From NCBI GenBank assembly GCA_964387795.1, contig CAYLYP010000002.1, positions 1-64,000 on the forward strand: 64,000 nt of DNA, in the 5' to 3' direction. Shown here in pieces: positions 16,735-26,108 of this stretch (position 1 is the first letter of the stretch; each line of letters opens with the position of its first letter). The stretch comes from CAYLYP01 sp964387795 (GTDB lineage: Bacteria; Bacteroidota; Bacteroidia; Bacteroidales; UBA7960). The notes beneath the pieces are model-generated. The model did no database searches, was not told the origin of the DNA, and saw only the letters and a list, made by a program, of their open reading frames with translations. The translations under genes were made by a program, and so were the position numbers.

Positions 16735-17915
16735 AAGAATCATTTTACATAGAAGTAAACTGTCAGCAAAAGAACCATGTAAATGAGCGTATTTGTGGTG
16801 ATACCTTCCTTTCGGGACGGGTAAAGGAAGAGAACCGTACTGTTGTTGTGCTGAGCGATGGCATGGGTCATGGTGTTAAGGCGAGTTTGCTTTCAACGCT
16901 CACTGCTACTATGGCTTTAAATTTCACAAAGGAGCATAAGGATGTTTATAAGATTGCCGAAATCATTATGAATACCCTCCCCGTTTGTAGTGAACGTAAA
17001 ATAAGCTATTCGACATTTTCAATTGTTGATATTGACAGTGATGGCAATGCAAGCATCCTTGAATATGATAACCCTGAATGTGTTGTTTTAAGAGGCGATG
17101 AAGTATATCATCCCCAATGGCAATGCCTTATAATGGGAGGTGAAAAAAATGCAGGCAAAGAGATAAAAAGCTGTGTGTTCAGGGCGCAGAAAGAAGATCG
17201 TATTGTGCTGATGAGCGATGGTGTTGCACAGGCAGGCTTAGGCAAAGGGGTTTATCTGTTTGGATGGGGAAAAGATAATGTTCAGGAGTTTGTGCTTCAG
17301 GCGGTTAAGGAAAAGCCGGAGATTTCAGCTGATAAACTGGCGGCCAAAGTGGTCAATAAAGCCCATGCCATTGATGCTTATCAGGCTAAGGATGATATAA
17401 GCTGTGCGGTCATTTATTTCAGAGAACCCAGACAATTGCTGGTTTGCACAGGCCCTCCCTTTGAAAAGGAAAAAGACAGGGATTTAAGTGAGAGGGTTAA
17501 AAAGTTCAAAGGCCGCAAAATACTTTGTGGTGGCACAACTGCCGATATCATTGGGCATTACTTACATATCCCTATTCAGGATACCCTTGAATTTGATGAC
17601 CCTGACCTCCCTCCTGTTTCTTTTATGGAAGGAATTGATTTGGTTACTGAAGGAATCCTGACTTTAAGCAAGGTGTCGCAACTATTGGAAAGGTATGATA
17701 CCCGCACTGAATTAGGTAAAGGACCTGCTGACCTCATTGTTAAACACTTTCTGGAAAGTGATAAAATTGATTTTGTTGTTGGCACAGCAATCAACATAGC
17801 CCATCAGGACCCTACCCTGCCCGTTGAGCTAGAAATAAGGAGAAGCGTTGTTAAAAAAATTGTAGAAATACTCGAAGAGAAGTTTTTGAAGGAAGTTACA
17901 CTTCAGTACATATAA
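16731..17915 (+). CDS. SpoIIE/PP2C-family serine phosphatase linked to the HydS-like sensor
   Basis: A 394-residue protein. The N-terminal 230 residues form a PP2C-type phosphatase with metal-binding aspartates in VVVLSDGMGHG (D43), RIVLMSDGV (D163) and AKDDISCAV (D221/D222). The C-terminal 160 residues (LLVCTGPPFEKEKDRD onward, with GRKILCGGTTADI) form a further domain that I cannot name. The ATGA overlap with the HydS-like gene implies coupled synthesis. HydS-type genes with a PP2C neighbour are known in Firmicutes and Thermotogae; the phosphoprotein target is not in this window as far as I can see. Confidence 0.9.
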   Translation: MKESFYIEVNCQQKNHVNERICGDTFLSGRVKEENRTVVVLSDGMGHGVKASLLSTLTATMALNFTKEHKDVYKIAEIIMNTLPVCSERKISYSTFSIVDIDSDGNASILEYDNPECVVLRGDEVYHPQWQCLIMGGEKNAGKEIKSCVFRAQKEDRIVLMSDGVAQAGLGKGVYLFGWGKDNVQEFVLQAVKEKPEISADKLAAKVVNKAHAIDAYQAKDDISCAVIYFREPRQLLVCTGPPFEKEKDRDLSERVKKFKGRKILCGGTTADIIGHYLHIPIQDTLEFDDPDLPPVSFMEGIDLVTEGILTLSKVSQLLERYDTRTELGKGPADLIVKHFLESDKIDFVVGTAINIAHQDPTLPVELEIRRSVVKKIVEILEEKFLKEVTLQYI

Positions 17916-17991
17916 CAAAATCAAATAAGCCAATCAGAGTATCAAACAATGGATCTTGATAATTGTTCCCATATAATGATTATATAAGTTG

Positions 17992-17999
17992 TATTTTTG
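17992..17999 (+). promoter_or_regulatory. Minus-7 promoter box for ribD
   Basis: TATTTTTG fits TAnnTTTG perfectly and lies 21 bp upstream of the ribD ATG at 18021, so the 5' leader would be short. No convincing minus-33 box is at the usual distance. Confidence 0.5.
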
Positions 18000-18020
18000 C
18001 ACCGAAAATTAACAAAATCG

Positions 18021-19070
18021 ATGGATACGGATCTTCCATATATGCAAAGATGCCTTGAATTGGCAAGGACAGGGCTTGGGAGTGTAGCTCCAAACCCCAT
18101 GGTTGGGGCTGTTGTTGTGCATAATGGTAAAATCATTGGAGAAGGTTATCATGAAGTTTATGGCCAGGCACATGCAGAGGTGAATGCAATAAAGTCAGTT
18201 GCTGATAAATCATTACTTTCAGAGAGTGTTTTATATGTAAACCTGGAACCATGCGACCATTTTGGAAAAACACCCCCTTGCACTGCACTGATACTTGAAC
18301 ATCATATCCCACGTGTTGTGATTGGGACTGTTGACCCTTTTGATGCCGTTGCCGGGAAAGGTATCAGCAGGTTAAGAAATGCAGGACTGGATGTTAAAGT
18401 AGGGGTTTTAAAGAATGAGTGTAACTTCTTAAACCGTAGGTTCTTTACTTTTCATCAACATAAAAGGCCTTATGTGATTTTAAAATGGGCACAAAGCCAT
18501 GACGGCTTTATTGACAAAATAAGAAAACCTTCTGATACTGTAGGCCCTAACTGGATTACCAGTCCTGATTTAAGGATGCTGGTGCATAAGTGGCGCTCTG
18601 AGGAACAAAGCATAATTGTTGGAGCCAACACAGCATTAAAAGATAACCCATGCCTTAATGTAAGAGATTGGACAGGTAAATCTCCCCTTCGCTTGCTGAT
18701 AGATCCCAAACTTATTGTAAATGAATCAAGCCATCTGTTCGACAAGAGCATAAACACAATTGTCTTTAATGAGACAAGAGAAATGAAATCTAAAAACTTA
18801 GAATGGGTGAAGTTGGATTTTCAAAAGGCTGTAGTCCCTCAGGTTCTTGATTTTTTATTTACAAGAGGTATTCAATCCATGATTGTTGAGGGAGGACGCA
18901 TGGTGTTGGATGCTTTTATCGGAAATGGTCTCTGGGATGAAGCAAGGGTATTTATTGGGGACAAATATTTTGAACAAGGATTGGAAGCTCCTCAAATCCA
19001 ATCAAAAGGGCATGAAAACATTCACTTTGGGGAAGAGGAGTTACGCATATTTTACAACAATCATTATTAA
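18021..19070 (+). CDS. ribD: Bifunctional riboflavin biosynthesis deaminase/reductase
   Basis: RibD deaminates the pyrimidine intermediate and then reduces its ribosyl side chain. The 349 residues begin at the ATG at 18021 (MDTDLPYMQRCLELA). The deaminase domain has the zinc motif HAEVNAI (H51, E53) and PCDHFGKTPPC (C78, C87). The reductase domain follows (HKWRSEEQSIIVGANTA, then IVEGGRMVLDAF). Length and order are normal. It follows the HydS-phosphatase operon after 105 bp but has its own minus-7 box. The stop is 7 bp before the next gene. Confidence 0.96.
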   Translation: MDTDLPYMQRCLELARTGLGSVAPNPMVGAVVVHNGKIIGEGYHEVYGQAHAEVNAIKSVADKSLLSESVLYVNLEPCDHFGKTPPCTALILEHHIPRVVIGTVDPFDAVAGKGISRLRNAGLDVKVGVLKNECNFLNRRFFTFHQHKRPYVILKWAQSHDGFIDKIRKPSDTVGPNWITSPDLRMLVHKWRSEEQSIIVGANTALKDNPCLNVRDWTGKSPLRLLIDPKLIVNESSHLFDKSINTIVFNETREMKSKNLEWVKLDFQKAVVPQVLDFLFTRGIQSMIVEGGRMVLDAFIGNGLWDEARVFIGDKYFEQGLEAPQIQSKGHENIHFGEEELRIFYNNHY

Positions 19071-19077
19071 AAACGCC

Positions 19078-19932
19078 ATGATTTTTTTACTGCTTGCAAT
19101 CGTTTTTTCCACTGCCATTGTAATTTCGTTTAAACTGTTTGACAGATACAGGATTGATAATGTACAGGCAATTACGTTTAACTATGCAATTGCGGCAATA
19201 CTTGGTTTTATTTTATATCCCAAACCATATACGTTTGCTGAACTCCCCTCAAATGAGTGGTTTCCATGGGCACTGGGCATCGGGGTTACATTTATTGTTG
19301 TATTCTTCCTTTTTGCCTTATCAGCCCAAAAAGCAGGTGTTGCAATAACTGCTGTGTTGAGTAAGATGTCGGTTATTATTCCGGTTAGTGTGGGGATATT
19401 TTTATATCATGACGATATCAATGCCTTAAAGATATTTGGTATCCTTGCTGCCATCATCGCCTTTTATCTCACTTTTAAGCAAAAAGGAGGCGAAAAGGTT
19501 TCTAAGAAATATCTGATACTGCCATTATTGTTGTTTCTTGGCAATGGAACCAATGATTCGCTTACAAAACACTCACAGATGAATTATGTTGGAGATGAAC
19601 AGTTCTTATTCATCTCAACAATATTTTCAATGAGCTTGCTGATTGGACTGTGTATCATGGCCTATTATATCATTTTTAAAGGCATGAAGATTACCGGAAG
19701 GAGTATTGTAGCCGGACTGATATTAGGTATCTTAAATTTTGGATCGAGCTATTTCTTTCTTTTAGGACTGTATGAGTTTGAGAGCGCAGTATTTTTTCCA
19801 ATTTTTAATGTGAGTATTGTAAGTTTGTCCGCTTTAAGTGGTTTATTATTTTTTGGGGAGAGACTCAGACCTATTAACTGGCTTGGGATTTGCATAGCAG
19901 TGGGTGCAATTTTATTGATATCAATTGCATAA
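19078..19932 (+). CDS. DMT-superfamily (EamA-like) membrane transporter
   Basis: A 284-residue membrane protein with about ten hydrophobic segments, as in the drug/metabolite transporter superfamily. The start is the ATG at 19078 (MIFLLLAIVFSTAIVISF). The two halves look like the usual internal duplication, and the end (FGERLRPINWLGICIAVGAILL) is the typical EamA C-terminal helix region. Substrate unknown. It is directly downstream of ribD, so a flavin-related role is possible but only inferred from position. Confidence 0.85.
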   Translation: MIFLLLAIVFSTAIVISFKLFDRYRIDNVQAITFNYAIAAILGFILYPKPYTFAELPSNEWFPWALGIGVTFIVVFFLFALSAQKAGVAITAVLSKMSVIIPVSVGIFLYHDDINALKIFGILAAIIAFYLTFKQKGGEKVSKKYLILPLLLFLGNGTNDSLTKHSQMNYVGDEQFLFISTIFSMSLLIGLCIMAYYIIFKGMKITGRSIVAGLILGILNFGSSYFFLLGLYEFESAVFFPIFNVSIVSLSALSGLLFFGERLRPINWLGICIAVGAILLISIA

Positions 19933-19936
19933 GCCT

Positions 19937-20548
19937 ATGTTTGATGATGTTTATAAGATGATAGAAAGCCAGGTTGAGGGCTTATATAAGGAGAAGGGAA
20001 GCAAATTTATTGCATTGGCATATCCTGTTTATACAGATGAAGAGATAAAAGAACACTTGATAAGGTTGAAAAAAGAGTATTATGATGCACGGCACCATTG
20101 TTATGCCTGGGCATTGGGCCCTACAAGGCAATCAACAAGGATAAACGATGATGGTGAGCCATCAGGTACGGCAGGCAGGCCTATCATGGGACAGATTTTA
20201 AGCTATGATGTTACTAATATTCTAATTGTTGTAATAAGATATTTCGGGGGCACCAAATTAGGGGTCAGTGGTTTGATCCAGGCATATAAAACTGCTGCAT
20301 CCGAAGCCTTACAATCAGCCGTAATAAAGGAATGTACGATTAATGAGGTTTATGATGTCTTTTTTGAATACCCGCTTATGAACCAGGTTATGAAGGTTTT
20401 AAAGGACTTTAACCTTGAAATCATCAATCAGGTATTTGAAATGGATTGCAAAATCACTTTTATGGTCAGGCGGAACAAATCACAACAGGTAGAGCAAATA
20501 TTTAAGGAATTACATGGTGTTAATGTCAAATATGTAAAAACAATATAG
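19937..20548 (+). CDS. YigZ/IMPACT-family protein
   Basis: A 203-residue protein of the YigZ/IMPACT family, whose biochemical role is uncertain (linked to translation and stress control in other organisms). The core motifs are EKGSKFIALAYP, DARHHCYAWALG, the hallmark NDDGEPSGTAGRPI and VIRYFGGTKLGVSGLIQAY. I use the ATG at 19937 (MFDDVYKMIESQ), 4 bp after the transporter stop; the upstream TTG would overlap it. The small C-terminal ferredoxin-like domain (DUF1949) is present from about residue 135. Confidence 0.93.
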   Translation: MFDDVYKMIESQVEGLYKEKGSKFIALAYPVYTDEEIKEHLIRLKKEYYDARHHCYAWALGPTRQSTRINDDGEPSGTAGRPIMGQILSYDVTNILIVVIRYFGGTKLGVSGLIQAYKTAASEALQSAVIKECTINEVYDVFFEYPLMNQVMKVLKDFNLEIINQVFEMDCKITFMVRRNKSQQVEQIFKELHGVNVKYVKTI

Positions 20549-21106
20549 GGTTTGCTAAGAAACGAATTCACTGAAGCTTGCTTCTCCTTAATCAAATCAT
20601 TTCTTTATTTTAAGCAAAATGAAATATTAATATTTAAATCATAATAGATTCATTTCCTAATTGTTAGTCTTTTAGGTGTTAACAGTATCCGTGCCATCGG
20701 TTCGTTTTGTCATTATACAATACATCATATCATACTCCATAATGACTTTTTCATCAGATGTTATTTGATAAGAAAAAAAAGTAAGATCGTATTCAAAGGA
20801 TACAACAATGTAGTATATTTAAATAAAATCATAAACCTTCCCTGAAAAAAATACAATTTTAAATTTATCTAAAATTAAATCGAATTCATTGTTTGATTTT
20901 AGAAAGAATTGCTGATAGATTATACCCATTCCAAATTGGATTTTCTTTTATTGTAGTGTTGCTTTTCTCAGCGAATAATATTAATATTGAAGTTCCGCGT
21001 TAATAAACCGTGATGGTGAATTTGCAGAACCATAAAATACTATCTTTCATTTAATAAAGATAATTAAAGCAAAATTTGGAATAAACAAAGATCAAACAAA
21101 CGTCAA
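20549..21106. other. AT-rich intergenic region without recognised gene
   Basis: This 558-bp spacer precedes a lipoprotein gene. I see no coding frame with family features, no clear hairpin with a T tract and no exact TAnnTTTG box near the downstream start. It should hold the promoter of the UshA-like pair. Confidence 0.5.
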
Positions 21107-21883
21107 ATGAAATACCTCGGTAAAGCTTTTTGGATTGTAGTATTACTTTCAGCAAGCCTGACATCATGTTACGCCCCAAAAGAAGTTTATAAGTCAACAG
21201 GGGATATTGTAGTTCTTGACAGCGTCAGGGCGCCATATATTGATTCAGCAGTATATTACCAGGTAGAGTCCTATAAAAAAGCATTGGATGCCGAAATGAA
21301 TGAAATCATTGGACATACCGAAACCCAGATGTTTAGGGATATTCCCCAAGGGCTTCTGAACAATTTTGTAGCTGACCTTGTTTTAAATAAAGGCAATGAG
21401 GCCTATCGTCCATCTGACGGGCAGGCAATAGATTTTTGCCTTTTAAACTATGGAGGACTACGCTCCTCTTTACCCAAAGGGAACATCACAAGGGGCAATG
21501 TGTTTGAATTGATGCCTTTTGAAAATGAAATGATTGTTGTTACTATTAGCGGGGAAAAGACAAAAGACCTTTTTGAATATCTCTCCCGGAAAAATAACTG
21601 GGGAATGCCTGTTTCAGGTATTCAGCTTAAGGTAAAAAACAATGAAGTAATTGAGGTTAAAATTCAGGGAAAATCCCTGGATCTTTCCAGAAATTATAAA
21701 ATCCTTACATCTGATTATCTGGCTACCGGAGGGGACAAAATGGACTTCTTCCTTCAGGCAATCTCCTATGAGCCTTTGAATTTAAGGATAAGGGAGGTTA
21801 TCATTGAGTATTTTGTCAATCAATCAGCCCAGGGCAAAATAGCAAAAAGCCAGATTGATGATCGGTTTATTGTAATTGAATAA
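21107..21883 (+). CDS. 5'-nucleotidase C-terminal domain lipoprotein (UshA-like half)
   Basis: A 258-residue exported protein. The signal ends in SASLTSC, a lipobox, so it should be an outer- or inner-membrane lipoprotein. The rest matches the substrate-specificity domain of 5'-nucleotidases: FVADLVLN, LNYGGLRSSLPKGNIT, FELMPFENEMIVVTISG and the YLATGGDKMDFF region. The catalytic metallophosphatase domain is not here but in the next gene, 10 bp downstream. Two-gene UshA-like pairs are common in Bacteroidota, so this is not a frameshift. Confidence 0.9.
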   Translation: MKYLGKAFWIVVLLSASLTSCYAPKEVYKSTGDIVVLDSVRAPYIDSAVYYQVESYKKALDAEMNEIIGHTETQMFRDIPQGLLNNFVADLVLNKGNEAYRPSDGQAIDFCLLNYGGLRSSLPKGNITRGNVFELMPFENEMIVVTISGEKTKDLFEYLSRKNNWGMPVSGIQLKVKNNEVIEVKIQGKSLDLSRNYKILTSDYLATGGDKMDFFLQAISYEPLNLRIREVIIEYFVNQSAQGKIAKSQIDDRFIVIE

Positions 21884-21893
21884 AGACATTAAA

Positions 21894-22814
21894 ATGGAAA
21901 GCAGTAGAAGAGACTTTTTAAAAACCCTTGTTGCCGGAACGGCGGTAGGATTGATAGCAAGCCCTGGAGAGTTGTTGGCATCAGAGCCAAAAACAAAGCT
22001 CACCATCTTGCATACCAATGATACCCATAGCCGTATTGAGCCCAAAGCAAAAAATGATTCGAGAGAACCCGGGTATGGGGGTTATGCAAGGCGTGCCGGC
22101 CTTATTAATAAAATAAGGGAAGATGAACAGGGTGTGTTGCTCTTTGATGCAGGGGATTATTTTCAAGGTACCCCCTATTTTAATGTATATGGCGGAGAGG
22201 CTGAGATAAAACTCATGAGCCAGATGGGATATGATGCCGTTACTATGGGAAACCATGAATTTGATAATGGCCTTGAGGGATTTAACAATGTTTATCCCCA
22301 TGCAAACTTTCCTATTGTTTCCAGCAATTATGATTTTTCTGAAACCATTCTTGATGGGAAAATTAAAAAATACCATGTTATCAAACATAAAGGTATCAGG
22401 GTTGGGGTGTATGGTTTAGGTGTGATGCTGGATGGATTGGTAAGCCCAATCTGTTCTGGTAAAACCAAATATCTTGAACCTTTAAAAACTGCCCTGGAAA
22501 TGGAACAGTTTCTCAAAGAAAAAAAGAAGTGCAGTTTAATAGTTTGTCTTTCTCATTTAGGTTTTGATAGTGAAGAAATAAATGACCAGATTATTGGCCG
22601 TGAAACCTTTTTCACAGATATTATTATTGGGGGGCATACACATACGCTGCTTGATCCTCCCGTAAAGGTAAAAAATAAATCCTTTGAAGATGTAACTATC
22701 TGTCAAACAGGATATGGCGGCGTTAGGCTTGGAAGAATAGATCTTTGGATGGGAAAAAGATCTGGAAAAAAATTTGTCGAAGGGTATACGACTAATTTTT
22801 TAAATAAACAATAG
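21894..22814 (+). CDS. Tat-exported metallophosphatase (UshA-like catalytic half)
   Basis: A 306-residue calcineurin-like phosphoesterase, probably hydrolysing extracytoplasmic nucleotides or sugar phosphates with the preceding gene product. The N-terminus has a twin-arginine signal (SSRRDFLKTL, then a hydrophobic stretch to LLASEP). Metal-binding motifs are LHTNDTHS, DAGDYFQGTP, MGNHEFDNG and GGHTHT. The start is the ATG at 21894. The pairing of a Tat signal here with a lipoprotein signal on the partner implies that the halves meet after export by different routes. Confidence 0.92.
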   Translation: MESSRRDFLKTLVAGTAVGLIASPGELLASEPKTKLTILHTNDTHSRIEPKAKNDSREPGYGGYARRAGLINKIREDEQGVLLFDAGDYFQGTPYFNVYGGEAEIKLMSQMGYDAVTMGNHEFDNGLEGFNNVYPHANFPIVSSNYDFSETILDGKIKKYHVIKHKGIRVGVYGLGVMLDGLVSPICSGKTKYLEPLKTALEMEQFLKEKKKCSLIVCLSHLGFDSEEINDQIIGRETFFTDIIIGGHTHTLLDPPVKVKNKSFEDVTICQTGYGGVRLGRIDLWMGKRSGKKFVEGYTTNFLNKQ

Positions 22815-22971
22815 TGAAATCATTTTTTTATTCACTTTTTTTAAAGAACTTTTGTTTATAAGCATGAAAGATAGACCCAATGAACCTTGATGTTTGAAAC
22901 TCAGCAAAGAAGAAAAAATGGAAGAGAAATACCTGATTGCACGGCATAATATACGTCAAAAAGATGAGATA

Positions 22972-24417
22972 ATGGATAATATTTTTGAAAAAGTTTGGGA
23001 TAATTGTTTAGAGGTAATTAAAGACAATATTCCTTACAATAGCTATAAAACTTGGTTTGAACCTATTAAACCTGTCAAACTCCTAAATAATATCCTTACA
23101 ATTCAGGTTCCCAGCCAGTTTTACTATGAATGGCTGGAAGAGCATTATATTGACTTGTTAAAAAAGACAATCAGAAAGGAATTAGGCCCTGAAGGACGAC
23201 TTGAGTATTCAATTGTGATGGATGCCAACAGGCAAGCTAACAACAAACCTTATACTGTTACAGCAGCTACTTTAAACAAAAAAGCACTTCATAACCCTCC
23301 TGTTACCATGCCCCTGGATATTAACAAGGATAACGGTAAAACAATCCCCAATCCTTTTGTAATCCCAGGACTTAAGAAATTAAATATCCCTTCACAACTT
23401 AATGAGTCTTATTCATTTGATAACTTTGTGCAGGGTGATTGCAACCGCCTGGCAAGGAGTGCAGGTATTGCTGTAGGCCAAAATCCAGGAAAAACATCTT
23501 TTAACCCTTTACTTATTTATGGTGGCACCGGTTTAGGAAAAACGCATCTTGTGCATGCCATTGGTGTTGAAGCAAAGAACAATTATCCTGAAAAGACAGT
23601 ATTATATCTCAGGGCAGAAGAGTTTACCTATCAGTTTATTGATAGTGTTAAGAATAACAGCCAGAACGATTTTATCCATTTCTATCAGATGATAGATGTG
23701 TTAATTGTTGATGATATCCATCATTTGGCAGGAAAAGAAAAAACACAGGATGTATTCTTCCATATTTTCAATCATTTGCACCAAAACAACAAACAGATAA
23801 TTATCACCTCTGATAAACCACCCGCAGAGCTTCAGGGTATCGTTCCACGTCTGTTGAGCCGTTTTAAATGGGGCTTGTCTGCTGATCTTCAAATGCCTGA
23901 TTTTGAAACAAGGGTAGCTATCCTTGAGAAAAAGTTATTCACTACCGGTGCAGAGATGCCCCGTGAAGTTGTTGAATATATAGCATCTTGTATTACTTCA
24001 AGCATTAGGGAAATAGAAGGTGCAATGGTATCTATACTTGCTCATTCTTCAATGAATAAGAAAGATATCACTTTGGATCTCGCTAATCAGGTAATTGATA
24101 CTGTTGTGAAAAACTCGCCAAGGGAAATCTCAGTTGACTATATTCAAAAAGTAATCTGTGAGTATTTTAGCATCGCACCTGATATGATGAGTTCAAATAC
24201 CAGGAAAAGGGAAATCGTCCAGGCGCGTCAATTGGCTATGTTCTTCTCAAAGAAACATACTAAGTTTTCTCTGGCAGCCATTGGACAACAGCTTGGTAAT
24301 AAGGATCATGCTACAGTGCTTCATGCCTGTAAAACGGTAAAAAACCTTATAGATACAGATAAAAACTTTAAAAAGAGTGTTGAAGAAATTGAAAACATCA
24401 TTAAAGTAAAGCTTTAA
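22972..24417 (+). CDS. dnaA: Chromosomal replication initiator DnaA
   Basis: DnaA opens the replication origin. I place the start at the ATG at 22972 (MDNIFEKVWDNCLEVIKDN), the usual family N-terminus; an ATG at 22918 would add 18 residues. The 481-residue protein has domain I (helicase loading), a variable linker (about 90-150), the AAA+ domain with GGTGLGKT (184-191) and LIVDDIHH (from 244), and the C-terminal DNA-binding domain with SLAAIGQQLGNKDHATVLHA. No dnaN neighbour and no cluster of DnaA boxes is visible, so this need not be the origin. A strong terminator follows. Confidence 0.96.
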   Translation: MDNIFEKVWDNCLEVIKDNIPYNSYKTWFEPIKPVKLLNNILTIQVPSQFYYEWLEEHYIDLLKKTIRKELGPEGRLEYSIVMDANRQANNKPYTVTAATLNKKALHNPPVTMPLDINKDNGKTIPNPFVIPGLKKLNIPSQLNESYSFDNFVQGDCNRLARSAGIAVGQNPGKTSFNPLLIYGGTGLGKTHLVHAIGVEAKNNYPEKTVLYLRAEEFTYQFIDSVKNNSQNDFIHFYQMIDVLIVDDIHHLAGKEKTQDVFFHIFNHLHQNNKQIIITSDKPPAELQGIVPRLLSRFKWGLSADLQMPDFETRVAILEKKLFTTGAEMPREVVEYIASCITSSIREIEGAMVSILAHSSMNKKDITLDLANQVIDTVVKNSPREISVDYIQKVICEYFSIAPDMMSSNTRKREIVQARQLAMFFSKKHTKFSLAAIGQQLGNKDHATVLHACKTVKNLIDTDKNFKKSVEEIENIIKVKL

Positions 24418-24439
24418 GTATTCAATATCCACTCCTGTT

Positions 24440-24487
24440 TGCGGAATTATAAGTATTACAAAAAGACTTATACTTCCGCATTTTTTT
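24440..24487 (+). terminator. Intrinsic terminator after dnaA
   Basis: TGCGGAA (24440-24446) pairs with TTCCGCA (24474-24480), with an inner ATAAGT/ACTTAT pairing, and seven Ts follow at 24481-24487. It starts 22 bp after the dnaA stop. Confidence 0.85.
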
Positions 24488-24513
24488 ATGAACCCCTAAA
24501 TTCATATCTACTT

Positions 24514-24978
24514 ATGAAAATCCTGATGGTATGCCTGGGAAATATTTGTCGCTCCCCATTGGCAGAAGGCATTATGCTTGAAAAAATAAAAAAATACAAT
24601 CTCAATGCAATTGTTGATTCAGCAGGCACTGCTGCTTATCATACAGGCGAAAAGCCTGATTTAAGGAGTATGGATATTGCACGCAAACATGGAATAGATA
24701 TTTCGTATCAAAGGGCCAGACAATTTATCACTTCTGACTTTGATGTTTTTGATATGATTCTTGTAATGGATGAAGAGAACTATAGAAATGTTACATCCTT
24801 AGCAAGAAATCAGGATGATAAAGCCAAGGTAAGCATGATATTGAACCATCTCCACGAAGGAAAAAATATCCCTGTCCCTGACCCCTATTACGGTGGTAAG
24901 GATGGATTTGATAATGTTTTTAAAATGCTTGATCAGGCTTGTGAAGCAATTGCAAAAAAGCTGGCTGGCAGGTTTTAA
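24514..24978 (+). CDS. Low-molecular-weight protein tyrosine phosphatase
   Basis: A 154-residue phosphatase with the P-loop CLGNICRS (CX5R, C7 to R13) and the general acid in VPDPYYGG (D123). The start is the ATG at 24514 (MKILMVCLGNICRS); the longer frame from 24439 runs through the dnaA terminator. In bacteria such enzymes often act on tyrosine kinases of polysaccharide synthesis or on arginine phosphate, but no partner kinase is nearby. Confidence 0.93.
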   Translation: MKILMVCLGNICRSPLAEGIMLEKIKKYNLNAIVDSAGTAAYHTGEKPDLRSMDIARKHGIDISYQRARQFITSDFDVFDMILVMDEENYRNVTSLARNQDDKAKVSMILNHLHEGKNIPVPDPYYGGKDGFDNVFKMLDQACEAIAKKLAGRF

Positions 24979-25125
24979 TTAAGGAATATTGTTTTTACTT
25001 TTGAGTATCTAAAACATAATGCCTGAAATGTTTCGATACTTCTTACCGGTTTCACCAAAATGATTAAAAACATGTTCATCAGGCGATGGAAGTCAGTTAT
25101 TTAAACCACCATTATTTTTATCCAG

Positions 25126-26097
25126 ATGGCAAAAGAAATATTTCAGGATTTGGTATCAATACCAGATAAAGCATTTTTGCTGGAAAGCAAAAAGAGAATT
25201 GACGCATTGATACATAAAACTCCTGTTTTGACAAATAAGACCATAAATGAAATGGCAGGTGGTTCCTTATTTTTTAAATGTGAGAACTTTCAAAAGGTAG
25301 GAGCATTTAAATTCAGGGGTGCCTGTAATGCAGTATTTTCTTTATCTGATCAACAAGCCATTCATGGTGTTTGCACCCATTCATCAGGAAACCATGCACA
25401 GGCCTTAGCGCTTGCAGCACGTATACGGGGAATAAAAGCATATATCGTCATGCCTGAAAATGCACCTCGTGTTAAAGTGGAAGCTGTTAAAGGATATGGG
25501 GGCATCATCACTTTTTGTGAACCCACACTTGAAGCAAGGGAAACAACTTTATTAAAAGTAATTCAGGATACCGGTGCTATTGAAATCCATCCCTACAATA
25601 ATTACTATATTATTTCAGGGCAGGCTACTTCCTGTATGGAACTTTTGGATGAAATACAGGGACTTGATATTGTTGTGGCTCCTGTTGGCGGAGGAGGCTT
25701 ATTAAGCGGAACTGCCCTTGCTGCAAACTATTTTTCACCGGGCACTAAAGTCATTGCTGCTGAACCTTTAAACGCTAATGATGCCTGGCAGGGTTTCAAA
25801 CAGAAAAAATGGATTCCCCAGACAAATCCCCAAACCATTGCTGATGGCCTTAGGACTTCCCTGGGAATGAAAAACTTTGAAATCATCCAGAAATATGTTC
25901 ATGATATTTTAACTGTTGATGAACCAACAATTGTAAAAGCAATGAGGCTGATCTGGGAACGGATGAAAATTATTGTTGAACCTTCTTCAGCAGTGCCCCT
26001 AGGTGCAATCCTTAGCCACCCTGAAACATTTAAAGATAAAAAAACCGGTATTATCATTTCTGGTGGAAATATCGATTTAAGCCAATTACCCTGGTAA
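25126..26097 (+). CDS. PLP-dependent threonine/serine dehydratase or serine racemase
   Basis: A 323-residue fold-type II PLP enzyme. The Schiff-base lysine is K62 in VGAFKFRGA; HSSGNHAQALALAA and the phosphate loop VGGGGLLSG are clear; EPSSAVPLGAIL and IISGGNIDL end the domain. It lacks the C-terminal ACT regulatory domain of IlvA-type enzymes, so a catabolic dehydratase or serine racemase fits best. The two cannot be told apart by reading. A methylase gene follows after 11 bp. Confidence 0.9.
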   Translation: MAKEIFQDLVSIPDKAFLLESKKRIDALIHKTPVLTNKTINEMAGGSLFFKCENFQKVGAFKFRGACNAVFSLSDQQAIHGVCTHSSGNHAQALALAARIRGIKAYIVMPENAPRVKVEAVKGYGGIITFCEPTLEARETTLLKVIQDTGAIEIHPYNNYYIISGQATSCMELLDEIQGLDIVVAPVGGGGLLSGTALAANYFSPGTKVIAAEPLNANDAWQGFKQKKWIPQTNPQTIADGLRTSLGMKNFEIIQKYVHDILTVDEPTIVKAMRLIWERMKIIVEPSSAVPLGAILSHPETFKDKKTGIIISGGNIDLSQLPW

Positions 26098-26108
26098 GTA
26101 TAACAGAT

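Noticed and set aside
21884..21893. Frameshift splitting a single UshA gene
   Set aside because: Each half has its own export signal and the order is reversed relative to the fused protein, so it is a real gene pair.
22815..22971. Replication origin directly before dnaA
   Set aside because: No DnaA-box cluster and no dnaN or rpmH neighbour. Location of oriC cannot be inferred.
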